Assembly (NCBI GenBank): GCA_030077755.1
Contig: JAQJZZ010000001.1
Span: 1,178,001 to 1,242,000 of the forward strand
Source of the DNA: Filosporella fistucella
Taxonomy: Eukaryota > Ascomycota > Leotiomycetes > Helotiales
Reading direction: 5' to 3'
DNA length: 64,000 nucleotides
Numbering within the stretch: position 1 is the first letter of the stretch; each line of letters opens with the position of its first letter. The notes beneath the pieces are model-generated. The model saw only the letters and a list, made by a program, of their open reading frames with translations, made no database searches and was not told the DNA's origin. The position numbers and the translations under genes were made by a program. This document shows positions 45,758-56,284 of this stretch, in pieces.

Positions 45758-46614
45758 ATAGACTGGAGGGGAAGAGGCAACATGGATGGAGTATACGTAT
45801 TTTGGTTATATTAAGGTGTTTGGGATCAACAGATTTTCTACCAGGTATCGAGATAGAGAAGAGAGCTAAATTGCTGTACTTTATAAAAATGCTTTAAAAA
45901 AATCTGAAGTCTCCACACTTTTGGGATGTTTCAAAGAGTTATCACCCCTTGCACAGGATTCCCTATCACTGCTTTCGCTCTGCAAAGCTGCCATTGCTTC
46001 CATATTCACCACAAATATTGCAGCAACTTCTATCTCTTCGATTGTGAAGCGAGCGCGAGGGAGTCTTCTCGTCTCCAAATCGATGACATCATCATCTATT
46101 TTCCAGTCACGTGTATGTCTATTTTCACGTACTCTAGCATCCTCAAGTCACGTACAAGTACCCACACACTCTTGTTGGTGGACCTCTACCTGTTTTGTCG
46201 AAAGCAATATACGCACACCTGTCTTCCGTTGCGATCTGGTCTGGGGACTCTGCAGCGAGTCCCTCTTTACTTATTCTCCGCCATTTTGAAGACCTCCTTG
46301 CCCTCTTATTCACCTCACCCTTCTCACCACCTAATTTGGTAACGAACATAGCTTCCTAACGCTGTATCTCGCACCTACTTACCCACATCATCTCGGCCTG
46401 AAACGGGCTGAATTAGTGGCAACTCCGGGCATACAATTTTGTACATTTTGGACTCATCTATAGACCACGTCCCTAACGTTAATATCGGAACCACAAAGAC
46501 CCACGTATGATATGTTGGCCACCGCCAGCTTCACCAAGTCCAAGCAATTGACACAGTCTGGCATATAAAGCAAAATTCAGTACATATGTATATATTGCCC
46601 TATACGTCTCAATC
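45758..46614. other. Intergenic region upstream of the Zn2Cys6 gene
   Basis: About 860 bp. Overlapping frames of 65-138 codons on both strands at 45881-46349 have no family resemblance and mutually incompatible phases. Presumably 3' UTR plus promoter. Confidence 0.5.
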
Positions 46615-48679
46615 ATGTCAGCATCCCGTCGAATGAGGGGAAGAGCCTGTGATGCTTGCCACGGCATTAAGATTAAATGCGAGCTTGGAGCTATTGGAAC
46701 TGGTGGTGAACGGCCTGAACCGCCATGTGAAAGATGTGTTCGACTCGGAAAAATATGTGCCATATCTCCTCCAGTGCGCCAGAAAGATAGGATTGCCGAA
46801 TTGGAGGCCAAGTTAGAGGAAATGACCAGGTTATTGAAATTGCAACGCATCCAGAACTCTCCAGGCTCAGCCGTATCAGACGATGGACAACATATACCTC
46901 CAGAAGACATACCGATATTAAAAGGACACGGGAGATCGTCAAAGAAAAGACGGCTTGAAGTCGAGTCTCTTTTCGCCAATAAGTGGAATATTGACGATGT
47001 GGTATCAAAAGAAACTCAATTACAGCTTTACAACAGATATCGCAACGAAATTGAACCCGTTTTTCCATTTCCTGTCACCAAAACCTACCAGTCTCTACGA
47101 AATAATTGCCCATACCTGCTTCTTGCGGTCATGTTCGCAGCTAGTCCAGGGATGCTTCCAGCTAATTTTCAAGACGAACTGACTTCTGTTGCGTTGACAA
47201 TTTTATCCCCTGGCGAGATTATAAAAATCGAGAAGTGAGCTTATGAAAAATGTTCTCTGACACCCTTCGCTGATATTTCCATAGTTCGATTGACTTAGTC
47301 AACGCCATTCTCATCATTTCCTTCTGGTATCGTCCAGCTAGGAACCAGGTTCAGTAAGTCAAAGATATCCTAGGTCTGCTATGAGTAGCCTTTTTACATC
47401 AGTGGCTTCTTTCCTCATTTAATGACTTGATGCTGACCATTTCTAGTGTCGCTATCGACAGGTATCTTGTCAGTACTAGCTCCCGAGGAAGCTTTTGGTT
47501 CCTTGCTTCCAGTGTTGGATGTTCTTACAATTTCATTCACAACCATTGCTCACGTCATAGCACACTTGTGCTCAAAACATTTATGACAGTGAATTATGCT
47601 AATATTGTAACAAATAGGATCTAGCTGTCACCTTAGCTGAGGAACTTGGGCTGAGCAAAGTCGATTGTGCTATGAGTACTGCTTCTAATGGCTTAGTGGA
47701 CAAAGTTCTCTCATCTGATGCTTGGCGCACGTGGCATTTCTGTTTTCTTCTCGCCTCCAGTCTCAGCATTTGTATGAGAATGCCCTGCAAAATTGCTTGG
47801 GATACGGAAGTAGAACTGAAGCTTTCCTCTCTCGAATATGGGAGAGATGCCCTCGAGAGTGATACATTACTGTGCCAGATTATCCGTGGCGAGGGTTTAT
47901 GTCAACAGATCATAGTTGAAGCCAGCAACAGCTATGAAACGACACTTGATATTACGGATAATAAGAAGATTCAGAGGCTCCAGAATCTGATTACGGATAG
48001 GAAGGCACAAGTTTTTTCATCCCTGCGTTGCCCTTCTTTGGCGTTGTACGAGCATGTCGCCCATGTGTACCTTCGCGAGTGTATTCTGCATACTCCCACA
48101 AATAGGAACTCCTTTGCCGCTCCGTATATCGCAGAGCGTCTATCGCTGACAGATTTTCCTCGTCCAATCATCACACCAGACCATGTTTCATTTCTTTATG
48201 GATTACGAGCTGCTTGCCACTCAGCTTTGGATACGTTTCTGAGTTTCGATCTCCCAACGATTGCAAACTCGCCTCTTGTTGTATTTACGGCCAAGGCTTT
48301 TTACGCCCAATGGCTTCTTGTGAAACTTTATGTTGCGTCTACCGCATCTGGTAATACGTACGGTGCTGTTCTAGACCCGCAGAGTCTACATTTGGAAGCA
48401 TATCTGGGGAGAATGGCAGCTTTGGGAGACGCAATCTGCAAGATTCATGATGGATATACAGGAAAAATGTTACAGTCTTCAAGAAGATTGAGAGAATGGG
48501 TTTGGAATTGCGACGCCATCCAGGCCGAGGAATCCCTAACGAGTTTATCGGCTGCCTCCTCAACGGACCATAACCAGGTTCAGTTTACCGTTGGTGGTGA
48601 CACTGATTGGACTATTGATTCTTTTGGATACGGTCTGGACAATCTTTTTGGAACATATCCCGAAATTTACAATGCTTGA
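46615..48679 (+). CDS. Zn2Cys6 fungal transcription factor
   Basis: Predicted nuclear regulator of 586 aa. The zinc cluster is at residues 12-48 (CDACHGIKIKC, then CERCVRLGKIC), followed directly by a coiled-coil/linker (RIAELEAKLEEMTRLLKLQ) and a basic patch (SSKKRR). The middle homology region follows (SIDLVNAILIISFWYRPARN, DLAVTLAEELGLSK). Exons 46615-47234, 47285-47348 and 47618-48679 are well supported. A 15-nt exon 47447-47461 fits the phase, but its donor and acceptor choices are uncertain; the 47349-47617 interval is the weak point of the model. It lies within the secreted-protein block and could regulate it, which is inference only. Confidence 0.8.
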
Positions 48680-49063
48680 TTGGGGACCCGTCTCATCAAA
48701 GCATAGATTTTTCAATGTGTCGATTGGATGCAGATCTGTCAAACCTTTTGGCTTCTCTCTTCCTCTGTGAGTGTGGATTCAAAGATGCAGATGCAGGTCT
48801 CCCGAACCACACATTGGCAAGTAAACGTGGGCTTGAATCTACGACATGTCTTGATTAAGCTCTAGTCTCTACAGGTTCAGAAGCCGATTTGTATTTGGAT
48901 GACACACGAGAAAGGAAACTGAATGGGTCAAACATTGGTTCTTATTCATTACTTCCAACTATCCGCTACATATCAGAAGAAGAAAATGGCCATGAAGCCT
49001 CACATGAAATCTTTAACGTCTTCCAACTTCATTGTTTTGTTTCATCCAATCTAACATGACACA
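48680..49063. other. Convergent intergenic region
   Basis: Between the regulator and the chitin-binding gene 3' ends. No frame of note. Confidence 0.5.
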
Positions 49064-50664
49064 TTACTTATCAGACGGAGGGGTATTATCACAGGTCCCG
49101 AATTCTGGCTGGCAGCCCACTGTGAAAGGTTAGAGCTGCATTTTCTTTCGATAAAATGCTCAAGATCTCATATTTCCCTTTAAGAGTTTTGAAACCTGGC
49201 AGAGGCTGGGTTACTTACGGAATGTACGGCAATAAATCGAGTCACTGCCACAATACCCATACCGCGAGCAACAATTTCCAAAGGCCGACCCTTGACAAGT
49301 AACACCACTGCCACACTTCGAATCTGTACTTACTGGCAGTCCAGGTGCTGGAGGAGGAGTTGTGGAAGTCGGCCGAGCCGAAGACGTGGAGGAGGTTGTG
49401 GTTATCACTGGCGGTCTCGTCGAAGTCGTTGATGTTGTCGGCGGAATTATTGATGTGCTAGTGGTGATAACAGAAGAGCTCGAAGATGTACTAGATGTAC
49501 TAGATGTACTAGATGTACTAGATGTACTAGATGTGGTTGATGTGGTTGATGTGGTCGAGGTTGTTGTCGGTGGAAGAACTACACTGGACGAGCTGCTAGA
49601 AATCACGGTCGAGGTGGAACTGGTTTGGGATGAGATTACAGACGAGGATGTCGATTCTATTCCGCCCCCTACACACCATCCATATAGCGGGTTGCAACCA
49701 GTCCCACAGTATTCATTCGTATTGCCACAATACCAGAATTGAGAGCAGCATGGACCAAATTCTGAACTTGAACATGTGGTACTGTTGCCACACATTCCAT
49801 TGATGCTAGGAATCAAAGAGACAGTTGGTACTGGAGGCTGGAAGACGCTGGTCGACGTGGAGGAAGTGGTAGTCGAGGTCGAAGACGTCGTACGTGATGA
49901 GGTACTGAGCGAGGTGGTGCTTAGGGAGGACGTTGTCGATGTAGTTGTTGGAGGCGGTGGTGGGGTTGAGCTTGTGGTTGAGGTCGATGTGGTCGAGGTC
50001 GATGTGGTCGAGGTCGATGTGGTCGATGGCGGGGGCACAATGGAAGTGCTGGTCGATGTTGTAGAAGGAGGAGGCGGCTCGACTGAGGTAGATACTGGTG
50101 GTGGTTCGTTACCACATCGACCAAAAGCAGGTTGACAATCCGCAAGAAGAGTACAGTGTTCCCTACAAGCAATGAGTTTATTTCCAACTTACAAGACACG
50201 AAACCAGCAGGTATCAAATTCGTCAGAGTGTCGTCTTGGGACCACAAATACATACGGTGTATCTCCACAGTATCCGAAATGTGAACAACAGGCACCTCCT
50301 TCGCATTTCCGGTTGTTGAAGTCTGCACCACATCTTCCAGTGTCCTGTCGCTTGTGAAGCTCCAATGATGTGCTGTTGAACTTATGATAGAGATTCAAGT
50401 GCGTCAGATCTGGAACTGCCAGATCTGTTTGCAAACTTGTGAGCGCTTCTGCATTGTGAGTAGCATCCAGGTGACAGGAAACACCCGAAACCACAAGGGC
50501 AGCCACTGCAACGAATTAGCTCTATATCCCATGAAGCATATTGACAGGCGAGAAAATTTTGACGTGCTCGGGATTCGAAATGCAGTTGTATCGAGAAGAA
50601 AGATGTGAATTTCGGAAGGATGAAAGGAATCGAATTGCGTACAAGTGACAGAATTCCACCGCAT
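49064..50664 (-). CDS. Secreted chitin-binding protein with three CBM18 (hevein-like) modules
   Basis: Predicted 423 aa from exons 50664-50643, 50505-50256, 50162-49219 and 49119-49064. The signal peptide (MRWNSVTLAALVVSGVSC) is rebuilt by joining the 22-nt first exon. A Kex2-type KR site at 59-60 immediately precedes the first module. Module 1 is at about 65-107 (CCSHFGYCGD), module 2 at about 215-260 (CCSQFWYCG) and module 3 near the C-terminus (CCSRYGYCG, completed by the last 56-nt exon as GCQPEFGTC). Linkers are Ser/Thr/Pro-rich and probably O-mannosylated. No catalytic domain is present, so it is a lectin-like chitin binder, either protecting the fungal wall or binding chitin fragments as LysM/CBM18 effectors do; which one is not known. 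The last exon has a good CTAAC branch point. Confidence 0.88.
49485..49556. repeat. 9-bp tandem repeat in the CBM18 linker
   Basis: Eight consecutive 9-bp units, five of GATGTACTA and three of GATGTGGTT/C, coding on the minus strand for Thr-Ser-Ser or Thr-Thr-Ser triplets. Multiples of nine keep the frame, so copy-number change would lengthen or shorten the linker without breaking the protein. Confidence 0.9.
49974..50032. repeat. 15-bp tandem repeat in the CBM18 linker
   Basis: About three to four units of a 15-bp sequence (GTCGATGTGGTCGAG), coding on the minus strand for Ser/Thr pentads. It lies between module 1 and module 2 and is also in-frame. Confidence 0.85.
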
Positions 50665-52314
50665 CTTCTTCTTGCGACTGGGATATACAATTATAATTTT
50701 AAGGACTGTGGAGTTAAAACAAGTTTGAGGCGAAAAAAGGCATGAAACCCGAAATATCTGCAAAGCAAGAAAAGTATATGCCTGGATTGACTACAACATC
50801 ACCTCTCGCTGATCATAATGCGTCAGGACAGGATCCCAGTATTATACGTATGGGCACATTCCACGCGTATAGCACCACTATTTCCCAAGCCGGAAGTACT
50901 GATTTTTCCATGTTGGCAAGTGAGGCTATTCGAGGAAGATAAGGATTAGATTGTAATCGAAGGGAGATCGGGGTATTATAGAGAGGCGCGGAGGGAGGCT
51001 AAATCTGGATATAATCAACAATGGGGTGTTCTTTCCGGCAGAATAAACGGCAGAAGAAACTTACATGGTATGTCTATATACGTTTGGAAATTGTTTAAAT
51101 TGAGTCGCAGTTCCACAGTAATGAATCATTTCCGGAAGAAGAGCCATCCAACACGAAAAGGGGAGTGTCCTTCCGGATATAGCCAAAGTACGAAAGAGGT
51201 CCTTCTCTTCGTAGCTATGCTCCGAGTTGGCAGCACTCTAGGCCCGCAAAATTTGCAATATAATCAGGCCAAGTGGCTCGATTAGTTAAAGAATGTCTTA
51301 CCTTTGACCTGGAATTGAATAGGAAGATGCAGATGTAGGGTTATAAGGTGCGTTTCGCGGGGGCTGCAAACCTCATTTCTAGCCATCAACCCCCTCCCAT
51401 GGATTTGAATAATTTTCTCAATACTGTTATTGAAACTTACGAAGATATAAAAGCTAAGTTGTTGTTTAATCTAATTTTGAAGTATTTTCAGAAAAGGTTT
51501 AACTCAGCAATATTTTCAAAACCTATCCTTATATACAAAGGAATTTATGATTGGGCTGAATATTAAATTATCGCTAAGTTACCCCGAAAATCAGTCCTGA
51601 GAATCGTCTTAGGAGACACAAGGGCTTGCTGAGTTATTGCTGAGTTAGCACGACATTCTGTCCTGATGCCCTTTTAGAGATTGTCGGGACGCGAGATAGG
51701 CCCCAAGTTGGGCCTCGCTTACAGCAGTAATAGGACACAGGCTACCTGTGGAGAGTACCTAGGTACCTTTGTCCAGCGCACTGTAAGGCTGAGGCTGGCA
51801 CCCCTTCGCTGGGTAGGATAAGGTACCCAGGTTTAGGCACTTGCCACAAATGGAGACAAGCTCCCAGCTCGTGACTATCTTCCTTTTAATTTTACTTGTA
51901 ACCTCACAGAAGACTACTTGAGAATGATGAAACGAATTCTGTCACGCAAAAGTGAACTCACAATAATAGCATGTGCAAATTGTGCCTTTTAGAGCTAACT
52001 CTGCCAAGCACCCTACTCCGTGACAAATTTGGACTTCTTGAGCGAAAATTCTTAGGAGCATACAAGTGGAGAATTAGATTGAGACATAAGTTCAATGGAG
52101 GTCTGCTTATGGTTTCTTGACACCGAATTGAAGCATTCTAGCACCAGGTATGAATCAGGATGGAAAATGAGATTCCAGAACCTATCATTCAATGTGATGT
52201 ATATGAATAAAGTAACTAATTGAGAATACTGCAAAGTAGAAGCAGAATGAGAGCCCAGCAGAGTTACGTGGTGAGACATCAACCTAGAACCATCCTAGTT
52301 CACAATCAAATCAA
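50665..52314. other. Gene-free stretch of about 1.65 kb
   Basis: No supported gene. From about 51450 to 51600 the sequence is strongly A/T-rich with repeated GCTGAGTTA/GCTAAGTT words (51590, 51630, 51640), possibly a degraded mobile-element fragment. An exact CTAGGTACCT occurs at 51759-51768 with related GGTACC words at 51822-51828. No terminal inverted repeats were recognised. Confidence 0.4.
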
Positions 52315-53336
52315 CTACAATGAATTCCAAACTCCAACATAATCGATTTCCATACCCGAAGAAGGCCCATCAATTGTGGAGGAATTCGGCGGTCCTGGCC
52401 AGTTGCCTCCCACTGCCACGTTAAGCAGCAAGAAATGTCCCTCATGAGCCAGTTTCACCCAGGTTTTCTCGTTTCTGACCGTTGAACCCGTCACTGTAAA
52501 AACCTTTTCACCATCCAAATACCACTGAACCGAGTTAGTCTTACATCTCAATACAATTACAAGAGTTTCATAAGCTGAATTGCGAAAGGAAATTTACATA
52601 CATTCAACGATTCCGAACGCCAAGTCGCGGTGGAATTGTTTCCAGATCCACTTCCACTCGACCTTCTGTCGACAATGAAGCTGATGGTATGGAACTCGCC
52701 TCTTGAAAAACTTACGCCTCCATTACCTAGCCCGTTGTACTCGTTGCAAGGTCCTCCGGGAGCAGATCCGCAATGGATTGTGGAATATATCGTTGATCCA
52801 CCGTTGATGACCTCGAGAAAATCCCATTCCGTTGCCATTGGCCAATTAGTATAATTTCCTCTGAAATCAGTACCCAGAGCCCAGAAGGCAGGCCAAATCC
52901 CTTGTTGTTGCACCGTTGAAACAGTTCTCAATTTAATTCTTGCTTCTACGAGCAGCTTCCCTCCTTTGGCAGCAACAAAATCGCTTCGCTGAGTCTCGAT
53001 TCGGGCCGATGTCCAGACGCCATCCTTCAGTTGCGGTATAATTGCGAGGTTTTCTTCTTTTGTTATGTGAATGTTGGATTTGGAAGTGGTGTAGGTTTGA
53101 TACTCATTATTACCCCAATTTTCTGCTCCACCAGGGTAGGATGTTCCTGTGTCAAAGATCCAATTTGATGCCGACGGAAGGGTGTCTGCTTTGCCATCGA
53201 ATTCATCAAGGAAAGTCTGACTGAACCCAGGTGTAACGAGAGAGGGGGGCGATATTTTTGAAGACCTTGTCTGCTTGGGAAGAGTGCTGGCCAGTGTACT
53301 TGTAAGTGCCATAAGGATTGGGAAAAGGAGCTTCAT
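52315..53336 (-). CDS. GH16 family beta-glucanase (secreted)
   Basis: Predicted 319-aa secreted glycosidase of family 16, acting on beta-1,3 or mixed beta-1,3/1,4-glucans. Exon 1 is 53336-52602 and exon 2 is 52539-52315. The signal peptide is at about 1-17 (LLFPILMALTSTLAS). The catalytic motif ExDxxE is intact as EWDFLE: Glu170, Asp172 and Glu175. Surrounding sequence fits the family (FDTGTSYPGG, GIWPAFWALG, STIHCG, then HFLLLNVAVGGNWPG and MEIDYVGVW at the end). The 62-nt intron is supported by phase; splicing gives SLNTNSVQWYLDG. Four N-glycosylation-type sites are visible. No carbohydrate-binding module. Whether it remodels its own wall or digests plant glucan cannot be told. Confidence 0.9.
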
Positions 53337-54235
53337 CTTGATGGTACAGCTTAAAGAGTGACTGAAACAGGAAAGGCAATTAAGGAGGGATGATTAAAGA
53401 ATGGACGAAGATCAAATTTTTTGCTACAGATCAATTGGCAGGAAGGCGCGAATGAGTCCTATATAGCAATATTGGATTCAAAAAGGGGTTGCTTATAAAC
53501 TTCAAATTAAATAGAGTTTGTGAAGATTAATAAACGTGGAAAAGTCAAAGCACTGACTTTTGTAGTAGCTAGCGAGACAATTTGGATAATTTTCTTGTAA
53601 GCATGGGGAACAGGTGTCAATTATGGTGGTGAGCTTACCACAATTTGTTTCTGTGAGAAGACTTTTCTATAACAAATTGTGTTCTATTCCCGAAGCCCGA
53701 TTGTGACATTCGTGAGACCCAAAGTCTTGGCATGCGGTGATTGAAATTGGAACATCAGCATTTAATTAAGTTTTCATCGATTTTGAGTTTTATTACGAGT
53801 GCGTGTCCAATTACTGATCAAATCTGATTCCTCGTATGATAATTTTTGTCGATAGAATCTGCATCCTATAGCCTAAGTCACCTATTCCCTATCTACGCTA
53901 TATTGCCTGTACATTCTGCACCTGAAGCCTAACCGAGAGCTGCGTAAGGGGCTATGCAGCTACGCTTAGGGCGAATCTGGAAGGTAATTTTTATGGCTGG
54001 GTACTGTGCTGATAACAGGGAGCTATTCAGATGGCTCAAGTGGCCAGAATGGAGTTGAAATTGTAGGCTCGATATCTGACTGGTTGATTGCAGGGTTGTC
54101 AAGAAGTCTTCATTTTCACGTAAAACTACAAGTCCGACATGATAAATACTCACGGGTCAGCCCAGCTCCAACTCTTGACTCTATGAGCTCAGGTACTTGG
54201 GATTACGGGAAATAGTGCCAGCTCATTATTCCATC
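53337..54235. promoter_or_regulatory. Divergent promoter region, GH16 / GMC oxidoreductase
   Basis: About 900 bp between divergent starts, A/T-rich on the GH16 side. No gene and no specific site identified. Confidence 0.45.
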
Positions 54236-56157
54236 ATGTCCTCACGAGAGGAAGATGTTTTTGATATAATAATCATAGGTGGCGGCACAGCAGGCAGCGT
54301 CCTGGCAGCACGTCTTTCTACCACCCCCACTCTTCGCATCCTCGTTCTCGAAGCAGGTCAAAATCGCAATGCAGACCCGAAAGTAAGCACCCCAGGGCTA
54401 CAGGGTTCTTTATTCGGCGATGAAAATTATGATTGGGGATACCGGACTGTTTCGGAGGAAGGCTTGAATGGCAGAGTGATTTTGCACCCACGAGGAAAGC
54501 TGTGGGGTGGAACGAGTGCAATTAATTCGCATTCGTTGGTTTTCCCGTCTAGGGTTTATCACGATGCGTGTGGAAGTCTGGTAGGTGCTGGAAATGACTG
54601 GAACTGGGATGGGATTGGAAAGTATTACAGAAGATTTCAGAAGCCTCAAGCACCTAGTGAGGAGGTGAAGCGTGAATTACGGATCGGCGATTTTTCTGGA
54701 GGGGGTGAAGGTGCTTCAGGGCAAAATGAGAGCAATTATGAGGAGGCAATTCAGGCCTCATACCCAGCTACGGTACATGTCATGCAAAAAGCTTGGACAG
54801 ATGCGATTCATGATCTGGGGTACAGCTCGTCAAAGAACCCGGTCGGTGGGGATGTTTTAGGAGGATCAACGACAACGAATGCTGTGACTTCAGGAGGCGA
54901 GAGAAGTCACGCTGGAGTCGCATTTCTGGAGCCAGCAATGAAACGACACAATCTTGTGATTAGAAGTAATGTGCTGGTAAGTAAGATAATATTTGGAGAA
55001 GAGAAGAAGAACGGTATGCTCGTTGCGAAAGGCGTTCTTTACAATCAAGGAGACGACGACGGGAAAATCGTAACTGCGACTGCTCATGCAAACCAAGAAG
55101 TTGTGATATGTGCAGGAACATTTGGATCCCCAAAATTATTGGAGCTATCCGGAATTGGGCAGCGTGAAAGTCTCGCTGCAGCAGATATCAAATGTCTTCG
55201 TGAACTCAAAGGTGTTGGTGGTAAGAAAATCTGGATCATGATCCCGATTGAATCTGATACTCACCTATGAACACAGAAAACCTCCAAGACCATCTGAACT
55301 TCGGACCTTCTGTCGAAGTCTTGGAAACTATTCAAACAGCAGACTTCTTTGCCCGTGATATCGCAGCAGCTGAAGCCTCCAAAAGGCTATACGAAACTAA
55401 GCGTGAGGGAAGACTAGCAGGAGGTGCTGCATACAGCTTCTCCTACCTGCCATTATCGGCCTTCAAATCCAATGATGAAGAACAGGAAGTGGCAAGCATT
55501 GTCAACAAGATCCTGCAAGAGAGCTCAACAACTATCAGCAAAGGATTAAAGGCTCAATACGATATCATCAAACGCATACTCCTCGATCCAAAAGAAGCCT
55601 CCGCAACAACCCTTATAACACGAATGCAGAGATACACCCCAAAAAGTTCACCTGCACCTGGGAACTACATGACCATGTTAGCTATGCTCTCTCATCCCTT
55701 CTCTCGTGGAAGTTGTCACATCATCTCTTCCGATCCCAGCAAGTATCCAGAGATAAAATTCAACTACCTTTCACACCCGCTCGACGCCGAAATCCTATCC
55801 CGCCATACTATTCAGATGGGCCACATACTAGAAAAGACCAAATTAGCTGCCCTTCTTAAACCAGATGGAAATACATTACCGAATGGGTTTCCGCGCCATA
55901 CGAAGAGCATTAAGGAAGTTACGGGATTCATTCGTCAATTTGGAGCGACGAATTACCATCCCGTCGGAACTTGCGCTATGATGGATGAGGATTTAGACGG
56001 AGTCGTTGATGAGAATTTGATTGTGTATGGAACAACGAATGTAAGGGTCTGTGATGCGAGTGTAATTCCCATCGAGCCACGTGGGAATATCTTGAGTACT
56101 GTTTATGCGACAGCAGAGAAAGGGGCGGATATTCTTAAGAGAGATCTAAGGATATGA
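54236..56157 (+). CDS. GMC-family FAD oxidoreductase
   Basis: Predicted 621-aa glucose-methanol-choline oxidoreductase from exons 54236-55220 and 55277-56157. The FAD-binding Rossmann motif is at residues 12-22 (IIGGGTAGSVL), with the ADP-binding Glu in LVLEAG. GMC signatures 1 (HPRGKLWGGTSAINS) and 2 (GTFGSPKLLELSGIG) are both present. The splice rebuilds GVGENLQDHL. The active-site His is in NYHPVGTCAM near the C-terminus, followed by VRVCDASVIP and the closing FAD contact. No signal peptide is seen, so it is likely intracellular, unlike most secreted aryl-alcohol oxidases. Substrate not deducible. It is convergent with the decayed kinase gene downstream. Confidence 0.92.
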
Positions 56158-56284
56158 TAGCATAGATATAAAATTTAGATAGAACAATTTCTAACATTTA
56201 CGAAATCCCATTCATTCAGGCCCACCTCTAAACAAAACAGAACGCCTATTCATAACCCTCCAAAACATTGCATCTTCAACAACT

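Noticed and set aside
45881..46349. Overlapping frames on both strands upstream of the Zn2Cys6 gene
   Set aside because: Four mutually incompatible frames with no family features; typical of C/T-rich leader sequence.
49485..49556. Possible CRISPR-like repeat array
   Set aside because: Units are contiguous 9-mers without spacers, inside a coding linker of a eukaryotic gene.
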